Below are positions 1 to 5,090 of a DNA stretch of 6,056 nt, piece by piece (position 1 is the first letter of the stretch; each line of letters opens with the position of its first letter). The notes under the pieces were generated by a model, which was given only the letters and a program-made list of their open reading frames with translations, ran no database searches and had not been told where the DNA came from. Location: assembly GCA_030590745.1 (NCBI GenBank), contig JAUVCS010000064.1, forward strand, positions 1 to 6,056, read 5' to 3'. The DNA comes from Desulfuromusa sp. Lineage in GTDB: Bacteria; Desulfobacterota; Desulfuromonadia; Desulfuromonadales; Geopsychrobacteraceae. The position numbers were made by a program, and so were the translations under genes.

Positions 1-1
1 T

Positions 2-313
2 TCTTCTGTTTATTTTATGGGCGGGATGCTGGGTGTTGTTGGCGGAGTTCTCTATTCTAGTGCCTATAATGCTGTTTCCTTGGGAATGGGTTTCCGAGGG
101 ACTCTCATTGCCTTTACGGCGGCTGTTATCGGAGGTATCGGTAGCCTGGGTGGGGCATTGTTAGGCGGAATGATTCTTGGGTTATCTGAGAATTTAATCG
201 GTGTCTATATCTCCAGTGCTTATCGTGATCCACTTATGTATTCACTATTGATTATAATGCTGTTAGTCAAACCGACCGGGATTCTTGGAAGTAGCGATCA
301 GGCAAAAGTTTAA
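2..313 (+). CDS. livH: Branched-chain amino acid ABC transporter permease LivH, 3' part only
   Basis: This is the C-terminal 103 residues of a LivH-type inner-membrane permease; the 5' end lies outside the window. The reading frame is open from base 2 and ends at TAA 311-313. LivH forms a heterodimer with LivM as the membrane channel of the hydrophobic amino acid importer (HAAT family). Visible hallmarks are a Gly-rich hydrophobic segment (GGMLGVVGGVLY), the conserved cytoplasmic motif GGIGSLGGALLGG near the middle, a last hydrophobic helix (YSLLIIMLLV), and the closing KPTGILG, which corresponds to the RPQGLFG-type ending of the family. The C-terminus resembles that of the downstream LivM, as expected for paralogous permeases. 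livM follows after 58 bases, so co-transcription is likely. Nothing suggests a broken gene; the truncation is only the window edge. Confidence 0.93.
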   Translation, partial: SSVYFMGGMLGVVGGVLYSSAYNAVSLGMGFRGTLIAFTAAVIGGIGSLGGALLGGMILGLSENLIGVYISSAYRDPLMYSLLIIMLLVKPTGILGSSDQAKV

Positions 314-355
314 TGTAATTGCTGAGCGAAAGATGGAAGCATTAATCAATATTTG

Positions 356-361
356 AAGGAG
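356..361 (+). promoter_or_regulatory. Ribosome binding site of livM
   Basis: AAGGAG lies 10 bases before ATG 372. It fixes the livM start, because the other nearby ATG (364-366) is in a different frame and too close to the site. Confidence 0.7.
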
Positions 362-371
362 AAATGCACCA

Positions 372-1319
372 ATGTTGACAGGTTTTTTCGAATCAAAACA
401 AGGAAAATGGCTACTACTAGGCGGGTTGACTGTTTGCCTGTTGTTGGTACCAAAGTTTGTCACTGATATCTATATCCTCAGCATCCTGAATATGATGATT
501 ATTTATTCAATTCTCTGCATGGGATTGAACCTGATCCTCGGGTTCACCGGTCTGCTGTCTCTGGGTCATGCTGCTTTTTTCGGGATCGGAGCCTACACAA
601 CCGCGATACTAATGACAAGGTATGGCTTTGGCTTTCTCTCAGCTTTCTTTGCTTCTGCAGTTTTGGCCATGCTGGCAGGTATCGTGATCGCGCTACCAAC
701 ACGAAAAGTCAGAGGAGATTACTTCTGCTTAATAACACTGGCCTTCGGGGAAATTTTTCGCTTGGTAGCAACTGCTTGGATTGAGTTCACGCGGGGAGCG
801 ATGGGGATTGTTAGAATCCCGATGCCGAAGATTTTTGGCATACCAATAGTCACAGAAACGCACTTCTATTATCTCGGTCTTGGGATCCTCATATTTACCT
901 ACCTGACTCTCAAGGCGATTACAGACACCCGCTATGGACGAGCCTTTATTGCTATTCGAGAGGATGAGCTGGCTGCGGATACGATGGGAATCAACACCTC
1001 CCTATATAAAATTATGGCCTTCAGTATTGGCTGCCTTTTCGCAGGGATGGCTGGGAGTTTTTTAGCCGTCTATCAAACGGTAGTGACACCCTCTAACTTC
1101 CGTTTGGAAGAGTCCTGTTTGATGATCATCATGGTTATTGTCGGTGGCATGGGAAGGAACCTGCTTGCCCCTTTAGCTGGCGTAGTTGTTCTGACGGTTG
1201 CTACTGAGGTCTTCCGGAGTACCGCAGAATACAGAATGTTAATTATCGGGCTCATCATGATTCTGGTATTGCTTCTCCGCCCCCAGGGAATCTTTGGATC
1301 CTCTTCCTTTAAAAGTTAA
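372..1319 (+). CDS. livM: Branched-chain amino acid ABC transporter permease LivM
   Basis: This 315-residue integral membrane protein is the second permease of the importer and pairs with LivH in the inner membrane. Hydrophobic helices are visible at about residues 12-30, 34-57, 65-82, 88-109, 116-136, 165-182, 213-236, 250-275 and 288-303. The LivM hallmark GLNLILGFTGLLSLGHAAFF spans residues 51-70. The cytoplasmic coupling loop that contacts the ATPases is at about 187-208 (YGRAFIAIREDELAADTMGI, an EAA-like loop). GGMGRN at 258-263 is a variant of the usual GGxGS segment, and the protein ends LLRPQGIFG, the typical terminus. A good Shine-Dalgarno sequence precedes ATG 372. Length is a little below that of E. 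coli LivM, which carries an N-terminal extension, but normal for the wider family. The livG start lies 16 bases after the stop. Confidence 0.95.
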   Translation: MLTGFFESKQGKWLLLGGLTVCLLLVPKFVTDIYILSILNMMIIYSILCMGLNLILGFTGLLSLGHAAFFGIGAYTTAILMTRYGFGFLSAFFASAVLAMLAGIVIALPTRKVRGDYFCLITLAFGEIFRLVATAWIEFTRGAMGIVRIPMPKIFGIPIVTETHFYYLGLGILIFTYLTLKAITDTRYGRAFIAIREDELAADTMGINTSLYKIMAFSIGCLFAGMAGSFLAVYQTVVTPSNFRLEESCLMIIMVIVGGMGRNLLAPLAGVVVLTVATEVFRSTAEYRMLIIGLIMILVLLLRPQGIFGSSSFKS

Positions 1320-1323
1320 GAAT

Positions 1324-1328
1324 GGGAG
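1324..1328 (+). promoter_or_regulatory. Ribosome binding site selecting the GTG start of livG
   Basis: GGGAG ends 7 bases before GTG 1336-1338, an ideal spacing. This favours the GTG start over the in-frame ATG at 1294, which lies inside livM and has no comparable site. Confidence 0.65.
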
Positions 1329-1335
1329 ATATACA

Positions 1336-2103
1336 GTGCCAATTTTAGATACAAGAGATATCACAAAACAGTTCGGTGGCTTGATTGCAGTTAACCAGAT
1401 CAGTATGACTGTTAATAAAAATGAAATTGTCGGGATCATCGGCCCAAATGGCGCAGGGAAAACGAGTTTCATCAATGCGTTGACGGGGATTTATAAACCT
1501 AGCAGTGGTCAAGTTCATTTCAAGGGGAAAGAAATCACCGGCCTGCCTGCTTACAAAATTGCCAAGCATGGAATTTCTAGAACTTTCCAGAACCTCAGGG
1601 TTTTCTCTAATATCAGTGTGTTAGAAAATGTCATGATCGGTGCTCACTGTAGAATTGACAACCCATTTCACCACATCTTCTTACGTCCATTTAGATCCAA
1701 ACGGATTGAGCATCAAGCTTATGAGAAAGTGATTGTTTTGCTGAAGAATGTCGGTCTTGAAGAGAAAAAAGAATCCCTGGCAAAAAACTTGTCTTATGGC
1801 GAGCAGAGAATTCTGGAAATTTGTCGGGCACTGGCCTCTGATCCAGAGCTGCTGATTCTGGATGAACCATGCGCCGGGATGAACTCAGCTGAAATGGACA
1901 CTCTCGCTGATTTTGTAAAAAAACTGCGTGATGAAGGACAAACGATTGTCGTTATTGAGCATAACATGCGTTTTATGATGGCGGTAAGTGATCGGATCAT
2001 TGTAATGACAGAAGGAGCCAAGTTTCGAGAAGGGACTCCTGCGGAGATCCGAAACGATTTGGAAGTACAGAAGGTTTATCTCGGCGAACAGGAGGTAGAG
2101 TGA
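1336..2103 (+). CDS. livG: Branched-chain amino acid ABC transporter ATP-binding protein LivG
   Basis: This is one of the two cytoplasmic ATPases that drive the importer; it dimerises with LivF on the inner face of LivHM. With the GTG start the protein has 255 residues, the same as E. coli LivG as I recall it. It begins MPILDTRDITKQFGGL, a typical opening in which the A-loop aromatic is Phe13. Walker A GPNGAGKT is at 36-43, the Q-loop Gln at 85 (RTFQN), the signature LSYGEQR at 152-158 (the LivG variant of LSGGQ), Walker B LLILDEP at 172-178, the D-loop around 180-183 (AGMN) and the switch His at 209 (IEHNM). All catalytic elements are intact. The LivG-type insert between the Q-loop and signature (about 104-145) is present. 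An in-frame ATG at 1294 would add 14 residues and overlap livM by 26 bases; I consider it less likely. The stop TGA overlaps the livF ATG by one base. Confidence 0.95.
   Translation: MPILDTRDITKQFGGLIAVNQISMTVNKNEIVGIIGPNGAGKTSFINALTGIYKPSSGQVHFKGKEITGLPAYKIAKHGISRTFQNLRVFSNISVLENVMIGAHCRIDNPFHHIFLRPFRSKRIEHQAYEKVIVLLKNVGLEEKKESLAKNLSYGEQRILEICRALASDPELLILDEPCAGMNSAEMDTLADFVKKLRDEGQTIVVIEHNMRFMMAVSDRIIVMTEGAKFREGTPAEIRNDLEVQKVYLGEQEVE
2090..2096 (+). promoter_or_regulatory. Strong ribosome binding site of livF inside the livG 3' end
   Basis: AGGAGGT is a near-perfect Shine-Dalgarno sequence. It lies 7 bases (counted from the final GG) before ATG 2103. The GTG at 2100, in the same frame, would leave only 4 bases, so ATG 2103 is preferred. 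Confidence 0.75.
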
Positions 2104-2813
2104 TGTTAGTAGTCGATGATATCCACGCTCAATATGGAAAAATCAAAGCCCTCCACGGGGTTTCTTTGAACATTAAGGAAGGTGAAATCGTCGCCTTACT
2201 CGGGGCAAATGGGGCGGGAAAGAGTACTTTTTTAAAAATCATATCAGGGATGTTAAAGCCGACCAGTGGCAGTGTCACCTTTATGGGGAGACCCCTTAAC
2301 GGACTTCGTCCGGATCAGATTGTGATTGCTGGCATGTCCCATGTTCCTGAAGGGCGGCGGGTATTCCCGATGGCAACGGTTATGACAAATCTGGAAATGG
2401 GCGCTTTTACCCGCAAGGATAAAGATGGGGTAAAAAAAGACATCGCGCGTTTTTTTGAGACCTTCCCTATTTTGGGTCAGCGGCGCAACCAGAAAGCAGG
2501 AACACTTAGCGGTGGAGAGCAGCAGATGTTGGCCATTGCAAGAGGTTTAATGTCCCGGCCATCATTACTTCTGCTTGATGAACCCGCTATGGGGTTGGCT
2601 CCAATTCTGGTTCAGGAAATTTACAATATTGTTAAAGAATTGAATGATGCGGGCACCTCTATATTACTGGTTGAGCAGAATGTCCACAAGACACTGCAAA
2701 TTGCAACTCGAGCCTATGTGCTGGAGTGCGGTGTTGTTGCAATAAGTGGCCGGTCAGAGGAATTAAAGGAATCAACTGAAGTGATCAAATGTTACCTCGG
2801 TGAAGCAGTGTAA
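2103..2813 (+). CDS. livF: Branched-chain amino acid ABC transporter ATP-binding protein LivF
   Basis: This is the second ATPase of the importer, with 236 residues from ATG 2103. Walker A GANGAGKS is at 34-41. The Q-loop region reads VPEGRRVFP (81-89), with Glu83 in the usual Gln position, as is normal for LivF. The signature LSGGEQQ is at 135-141, Walker B LLLLDEP at 155-161 and the D-loop MGLAP at 163-167. The switch region is LVEQN (189-193), with Gln instead of His, again a LivF family trait rather than a defect. These features separate it clearly from LivG. The ATGA-type overlap (TGATG) with livG implies translational coupling and equal amounts of both ATPases. A 148-base gap follows before the binding-protein gene. 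Confidence 0.95.
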   Translation: MLVVDDIHAQYGKIKALHGVSLNIKEGEIVALLGANGAGKSTFLKIISGMLKPTSGSVTFMGRPLNGLRPDQIVIAGMSHVPEGRRVFPMATVMTNLEMGAFTRKDKDGVKKDIARFFETFPILGQRRNQKAGTLSGGEQQMLAIARGLMSRPSLLLLDEPAMGLAPILVQEIYNIVKELNDAGTSILLVEQNVHKTLQIATRAYVLECGVVAISGRSEELKESTEVIKCYLGEAV

Positions 2814-2835
2814 TGACTATTTGATATAAAGAACA

Positions 2836-2871
2836 GTTAAAGAAAAATACTGTCCTGTGGACAGATTTAAC
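2836..2871 (+). other. Two-tier stem-loop in the livF-livK gap
   Basis: An inner perfect hairpin has arms CTGTCC (2850-2855) and GGACAG (2859-2864) around a TGT loop. Outer arms GTTAAA (2836-2841) and TTTAAC (2866-2871) are also complementary, leaving an asymmetric internal loop. No T-run follows, so it is not a standard terminator. It could protect mRNA ends or mark processing between the permease/ATPase message and the binding-protein message, which is usually needed in larger amount. The pairing is seen in the sequence; the role is inferred. Confidence 0.4.
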
Positions 2872-2913
2872 GATGAAACTCCCCAGCAAAAATAAGTTTG
2901 CAAGGGAATCAAA

Positions 2914-2929
2914 AGGGTAATTGTACCCT
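2914..2929 (+). other. Small perfect inverted repeat upstream of the binding-protein gene
   Basis: AGGGTA (2914-2919) and TACCCT (2924-2929) flank ATTG. It lies about 20 bases before the livK ribosome binding site and does not sequester it. It could be an operator half-site pair or a short leader hairpin; nothing else in the sequence decides between these. Confidence 0.3.
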
Positions 2930-2947
2930 GTTCATTGATTTGAAATA

Positions 2948-2954
2948 AAGGGAG
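2948..2954 (+). promoter_or_regulatory. Ribosome binding site of livK
   Basis: AAGGGAG ends 7 bases before ATG 2962, which supports that start and the signal peptide that follows it. Confidence 0.65.
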
Positions 2955-2961
2955 ATCTACG

Positions 2962-4122
2962 ATGCGGAAGTTTGCTGGAATGTGTGCGGTAGTGGCCTGT
3001 TGTATGTTTTTGCTCACCTCAATCAGTTTTGCCGGAGAGGGTGTTGATCATAAGACCAAGGTCATTAAGCTGGCCGGGTTTGATGCGGTCACCGGAAAAT
3101 ACGGCAATTATGGTGCTGGCGACAAGGTTGGCCAAGAGATCGCCGTAGCACAAATCAATAATATGGGCGGCATTCAAGCCGGACCGTTAAAAGGTTACAA
3201 GCTTGAACTCGACTTTTATGACGATAGAGGTGATGCACGTGAGGCCGCAAACGTTGCCAAGAAGATCTCTGCCGGAGATTACCTGACCGTGATGGGGCCG
3301 ACCATGAGTTCTTCGGCTTTGGCCGCCAGCCCTGTTTTTAACCGGTATCGCATCGGGAATGTTATCACCTATTCGAATGCCAGTTCGATCACTGCTCAGG
3401 GATTTGATAACATTGCCAGGCTGCCATTTACCACCAAAACCATCGCCGACGCAATCGCCAAGTGTATCGGCCAAGAGATGGGCAAGAAGACTGCGGCGGT
3501 CATTTCAGAAAATCAGGACTACGGACAACAGCTGTACAATGGTCTGCTTGAGGTAGAAAGCAAGTATGGCGTGAAAACCGTTTCACAGGATGTCATTACC
3601 GCCGGGCAGGATGTTGATTTTAAGTCAGTTTTAACCCGAGCCAAGAGTGCCAATCCGGATGTTCTGGTACTGTTTGTCACCTACAACGAAGGCGGTCTGA
3701 TTGTCCGACAAGCCCGCGAAATGGGTTGGGAGATTCCGATTGTTACGGTTGATGCGATGACCGACCCCAAATTTTTTGAACTGGCCGGTGATGTCCGCAA
3801 TGTCAACCTGGTGATCAGTGGTGACATTGATCAGACCACGCCTCAAGCACAGTATTTGAATACCGAGTATGAAAAGAGAACCGGCGATAAAATCGCACCA
3901 ACGGCTGCAGTTTTCGGCTATGACGCTGTTCAGGTAACCAGAAAAATTATTGAAAATGGTGCAACCACGCGCGAAGAGTTCATCAAAGGGATTCGAGATG
4001 TGGAAGTTAAAGGAGGGATCTTCAGCTCTCTGTACACCTTTGATAAACATGGTGATGCTGAAATTTTCAGCTTTGTAACGATCTCTGCGGAAGATTATAA
4101 AAAGACTCTGAATATCAAATAA
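2962..4122 (+). CDS. livK: Periplasmic branched-chain/hydrophobic amino acid-binding protein (LivK/LivJ type)
   Basis: This 386-residue protein is a type I periplasmic binding protein (Peripla_BP_6 style) that captures the ligand and delivers it to LivHMGF. It starts with a Sec signal peptide: basic MRK, a hydrophobic core to about residue 18, and a likely signal peptidase I site after SFA (A24|G25). Family landmarks follow in order: FDAVTGKYGNYG at 40-51 (ligand-cleft loop), GPTMSSSALAASPV at 112-125, YSNAS at 137-141 (position of the alpha-carboxylate/amino-contacting Ala/Thr stretch of LivJ), ENQDYGQQ at 183-190, DVDF at 217-220, FVTYNEGG at 238-245, DAMTD at 264-268 and YDAV at 320-323. 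The mature protein has a single Cys (168), so the LivJ-type N-lobe disulfide is absent. Tyr241 and Asp264 or Asp268 are candidate ligand-amino contacts by rough alignment. Ligand identity cannot be told: LivK-type proteins bind Leu/Ile/Val, other amino acids, amides or aromatic compounds. The symbol is used in the family sense only. Confidence 0.9.
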   Translation: MRKFAGMCAVVACCMFLLTSISFAGEGVDHKTKVIKLAGFDAVTGKYGNYGAGDKVGQEIAVAQINNMGGIQAGPLKGYKLELDFYDDRGDAREAANVAKKISAGDYLTVMGPTMSSSALAASPVFNRYRIGNVITYSNASSITAQGFDNIARLPFTTKTIADAIAKCIGQEMGKKTAAVISENQDYGQQLYNGLLEVESKYGVKTVSQDVITAGQDVDFKSVLTRAKSANPDVLVLFVTYNEGGLIVRQAREMGWEIPIVTVDAMTDPKFFELAGDVRNVNLVISGDIDQTTPQAQYLNTEYEKRTGDKIAPTAAVFGYDAVQVTRKIIENGATTREEFIKGIRDVEVKGGIFSSLYTFDKHGDAEIFSFVTISAEDYKKTLNIK

Positions 4123-4128
4123 CCACCT

Positions 4129-4177
4129 AAGCGCGTCGGTACAGCCAGCCTCCCTAAAAGGGCTGTACCGACGGCTT
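4129..4177 (+). terminator. Very long stem-loop after livK (terminator-like, no T-tract)
   Basis: Thirteen perfect base pairs form between 4134-4146 and 4161-4173. They extend on the outside by AAGC (4129-4132) with GCTT (4174-4177) across one unpaired G (4133), giving 17 pairs around a 14-base loop. It starts 7 bases after the livK stop. The downstream sequence TTCAACCC has no T-run, and there is no T-run on the other strand either, so classic intrinsic termination in either direction is doubtful. It may be a 3' stabiliser or processing hairpin that lets some transcripts continue into the racemase-like gene 31 bases on. The stem is directly visible; its function is inferred. Confidence 0.6.
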
Positions 4178-4201
4178 CAACCCTCGACTAAATCTAAATC
4201 A

Positions 4202-4206
4202 AGAGG
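4202..4206 (+). promoter_or_regulatory. Awkwardly spaced ribosome binding site of the racemase-like gene
   Basis: AGAGG lies only 2 bases before ATG 4209 and 11 bases before the in-frame ATG 4218. Neither distance is ideal. The second is closer to functional, so the true start may be 4218, three residues shorter. Confidence 0.4.
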
Positions 4207-4208
4207 TT

Positions 4209-4949
4209 ATGGACAATATGATTTACTGCGCTCGAAAAGGTCAATACAGTGCCGGGCAAGCGATCGGCATTCTGCTTTTAGACGCGATGCTGCCTCTCGC
4301 ACCTGGAGATGTGGCAAATGCAACGTCCTATCCCTTTCCGGTTATTTATAAAACCGTTAAGGCAGCATCCTCGCACCGCCTGATTTTTGAGCGCGACCCG
4401 GAGCTGGCGCAACCGTTTATTGAGGCTGGACTAGAACTTGTTCAGCAAGGGGCTCGGGCGATAACCAGTGACTGTGGATTCATGGCCTTATTTCAGGAAC
4501 AGCTGGCTGAGGCTCTGCCGGTACCAGTCATGCTATCCAGTATTTTGCAGGTGCCATTCATCCACAGGATGTTGCGTAAGCGGGAAAAGGTTGGAATTCT
4601 GACCGCACAGGGTCAGAATCTGACCGATAGACACTTCCGTGCTGCCGGGATAGATGAGTCAACGGTGGTGGTTCTAGGGATGGAGGATACGGAAAACTTC
4701 TATGGTGCTTTTATAACCGAAACCGGAGTGTTGGATACTGATATTGCTAGAGAGGAGATCGTGGGACAGGCCAGAAAGTTGGTTGCCAGTGATCCTTCTA
4801 TCAAGGCAATCCTGCTCGAATGCTCCAATATGCCTCCCTACGCATTTGCTGTACAAGAGGCGGTTGGGTTGCCAGTTTTTGACTTTAACACGATGATTAA
4901 CCATGTCTTCTCTGCCCTGGAGCAACGTCCTTATCAGGGATATGTTTGA
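4209..4949 (+). CDS. Aspartate/glutamate/hydantoin racemase superfamily protein
   Basis: This is a cytoplasmic protein of 246 residues (243 if it starts at ATG 4218), with no signal peptide and no membrane segments. It fits the Asp_Glu_race (PF01177-like) two-lobed fold, in which two cysteines act as acid/base pair to invert the alpha carbon without cofactor. Cys89 in AITSDCGFMALF and Cys205 in LLECSNMPPYA are in the expected places at the end of a strand in each lobe. Also visible are GILLLDAMLPLAPGDVANATSYPFPV at about 20-45, a conserved N-terminal block of this subfamily as I recall it, and KVGILTAQ at 127-134 opening the second lobe. The residue after each Cys (Gly, Ser) differs from the CNT/CT motifs of classical aspartate and glutamate racemases, so the substrate is probably not glutamate for cell-wall synthesis. 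Relatives include hydantoin racemase, arylmalonate decarboxylase and maleate isomerase, which cannot be excluded. It lies between the importer and a cyclodeaminase-family gene, pointing to amino acid catabolism. Confidence 0.8.
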   Translation: MDNMIYCARKGQYSAGQAIGILLLDAMLPLAPGDVANATSYPFPVIYKTVKAASSHRLIFERDPELAQPFIEAGLELVQQGARAITSDCGFMALFQEQLAEALPVPVMLSSILQVPFIHRMLRKREKVGILTAQGQNLTDRHFRAAGIDESTVVVLGMEDTENFYGAFITETGVLDTDIAREEIVGQARKLVASDPSIKAILLECSNMPPYAFAVQEAVGLPVFDFNTMINHVFSALEQRPYQGYV

Positions 4950-4961
4950 ACCTCTCGGGGT

Positions 4962-5021
4962 GATTTACAGCCGGAGGATTACCCTCCTCAACATGATCGC
5001 CAAATCGGGGGCTGTGAAATC
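4962..5021 (+). promoter_or_regulatory. Putative antiterminator stem competing with the following terminator
   Basis: GATTTACAGCC (4962-4972) is complementary to GGCTGTGAAATC (5010-5021) over 11 pairs with a single bulged G (5016). Between them is a small hairpin of GGAGG (4973-4977) and CCTCC (4983-4987). The 3' arm (5010-5021) includes most of the 5' arm of the terminator stem, so the two structures cannot coexist. This is the usual design of transcription attenuators. Regulation is inferred from pairing alone. The 5' arm begins 13 bases after the racemase-like stop codon, so a ribosome paused there could influence folding. Confidence 0.45.
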
Positions 5022-5057
5022 GTATTTTTGTACGTCTTGCAGCCCCCTTTTATCTTT
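5007..5057 (+). terminator. Rho-independent terminator between the racemase-like and cyclodeaminase-family genes
   Basis: GGGGGCTG (5007-5014) pairs perfectly with CAGCCCCC (5040-5047). The stem continues inward by three weaker pairs (T-G, G-T, A-T) and is capped by a CGTA/TACG hairpin (5021-5024 with 5031-5034). It is followed at once by TTTTATCTTT (5048-5057). GC-rich stem plus T-tract is the canonical form. It ends only 33 bases before ATG 5091, leaving no room for a full promoter after it, so it probably acts as a leaky or regulated attenuator rather than the end of an operon. Confidence 0.75.
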
Positions 5058-5066
5058 CCGAAAGAT
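5052..5066 (+). repeat. 15-base palindrome ATCTTTCCGAAAGAT overlapping the terminator T-tract
   Basis: ATCTTT (5052-5057) and AAAGAT (5061-5066) form a perfect inverted repeat around CCG. Its left arm is the distal part of the terminator T-tract. It may be a regulator-binding operator or a further RNA pairing option; no protein can be named. Confidence 0.4.
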
Positions 5067-5088
5067 TAGCAAAGTGAAAGAAAGATTA
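5060..5088 (+). repeat. Direct repeat GAAAGATTA x2, 20-base period, before the last gene
   Basis: Exact 9-base copies lie at 5060-5068 and 5080-5088, about two helical turns apart. The second copy ends 2 bases before ATG 5091. The AAAGA of the second copy is also the only, weak, Shine-Dalgarno-like sequence for that start. Possible regulator half-sites; function unknown. Confidence 0.4.
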
Positions 5089-5090
5089 CA

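Noticed and set aside
2667..2684. LivF has Gln instead of the switch His (VEQN) and Glu in the Q-loop (VPEGR), which might look like a dead ATPase
   Set aside because: Both are normal traits of the LivF family; all other ATPase motifs are intact.
2801..2836. TATAAA at 2825-2830 as a -10 box of an internal livK promoter
   Set aside because: No acceptable -35 hexamer lies 16-18 bases upstream, and AT-rich matches of this quality are common by chance.
2878..2954. CTCCC (2879-2883) complementary to the livK ribosome site GGGAG (2950-2954), as a riboswitch-like sequestering pair
   Set aside because: Only five pairs over a 66-base distance, without extension on either side; too weak to claim.
2962..3033. 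Lipobox-like VVAC at residues 10-13 of the binding protein, suggesting a lipoprotein
   Set aside because: Cys13 is unusually early, and the hydrophobic core continues beyond it to a good signal peptidase I site after SFA (residue 24), so a soluble periplasmic protein is more likely.
3631..4050. Antisense open frame of 139 codons within livK
   Set aside because: It is opposite a clearly conserved coding frame, has no family resemblance and no ribosome site; it is a by-product of codon use.
4188..4200. Tandem TAAATC TAAATC before the racemase-like gene
   Set aside because: Two copies of a six-base AT-rich unit are readily explained by chance, and no promoter geometry fits them.
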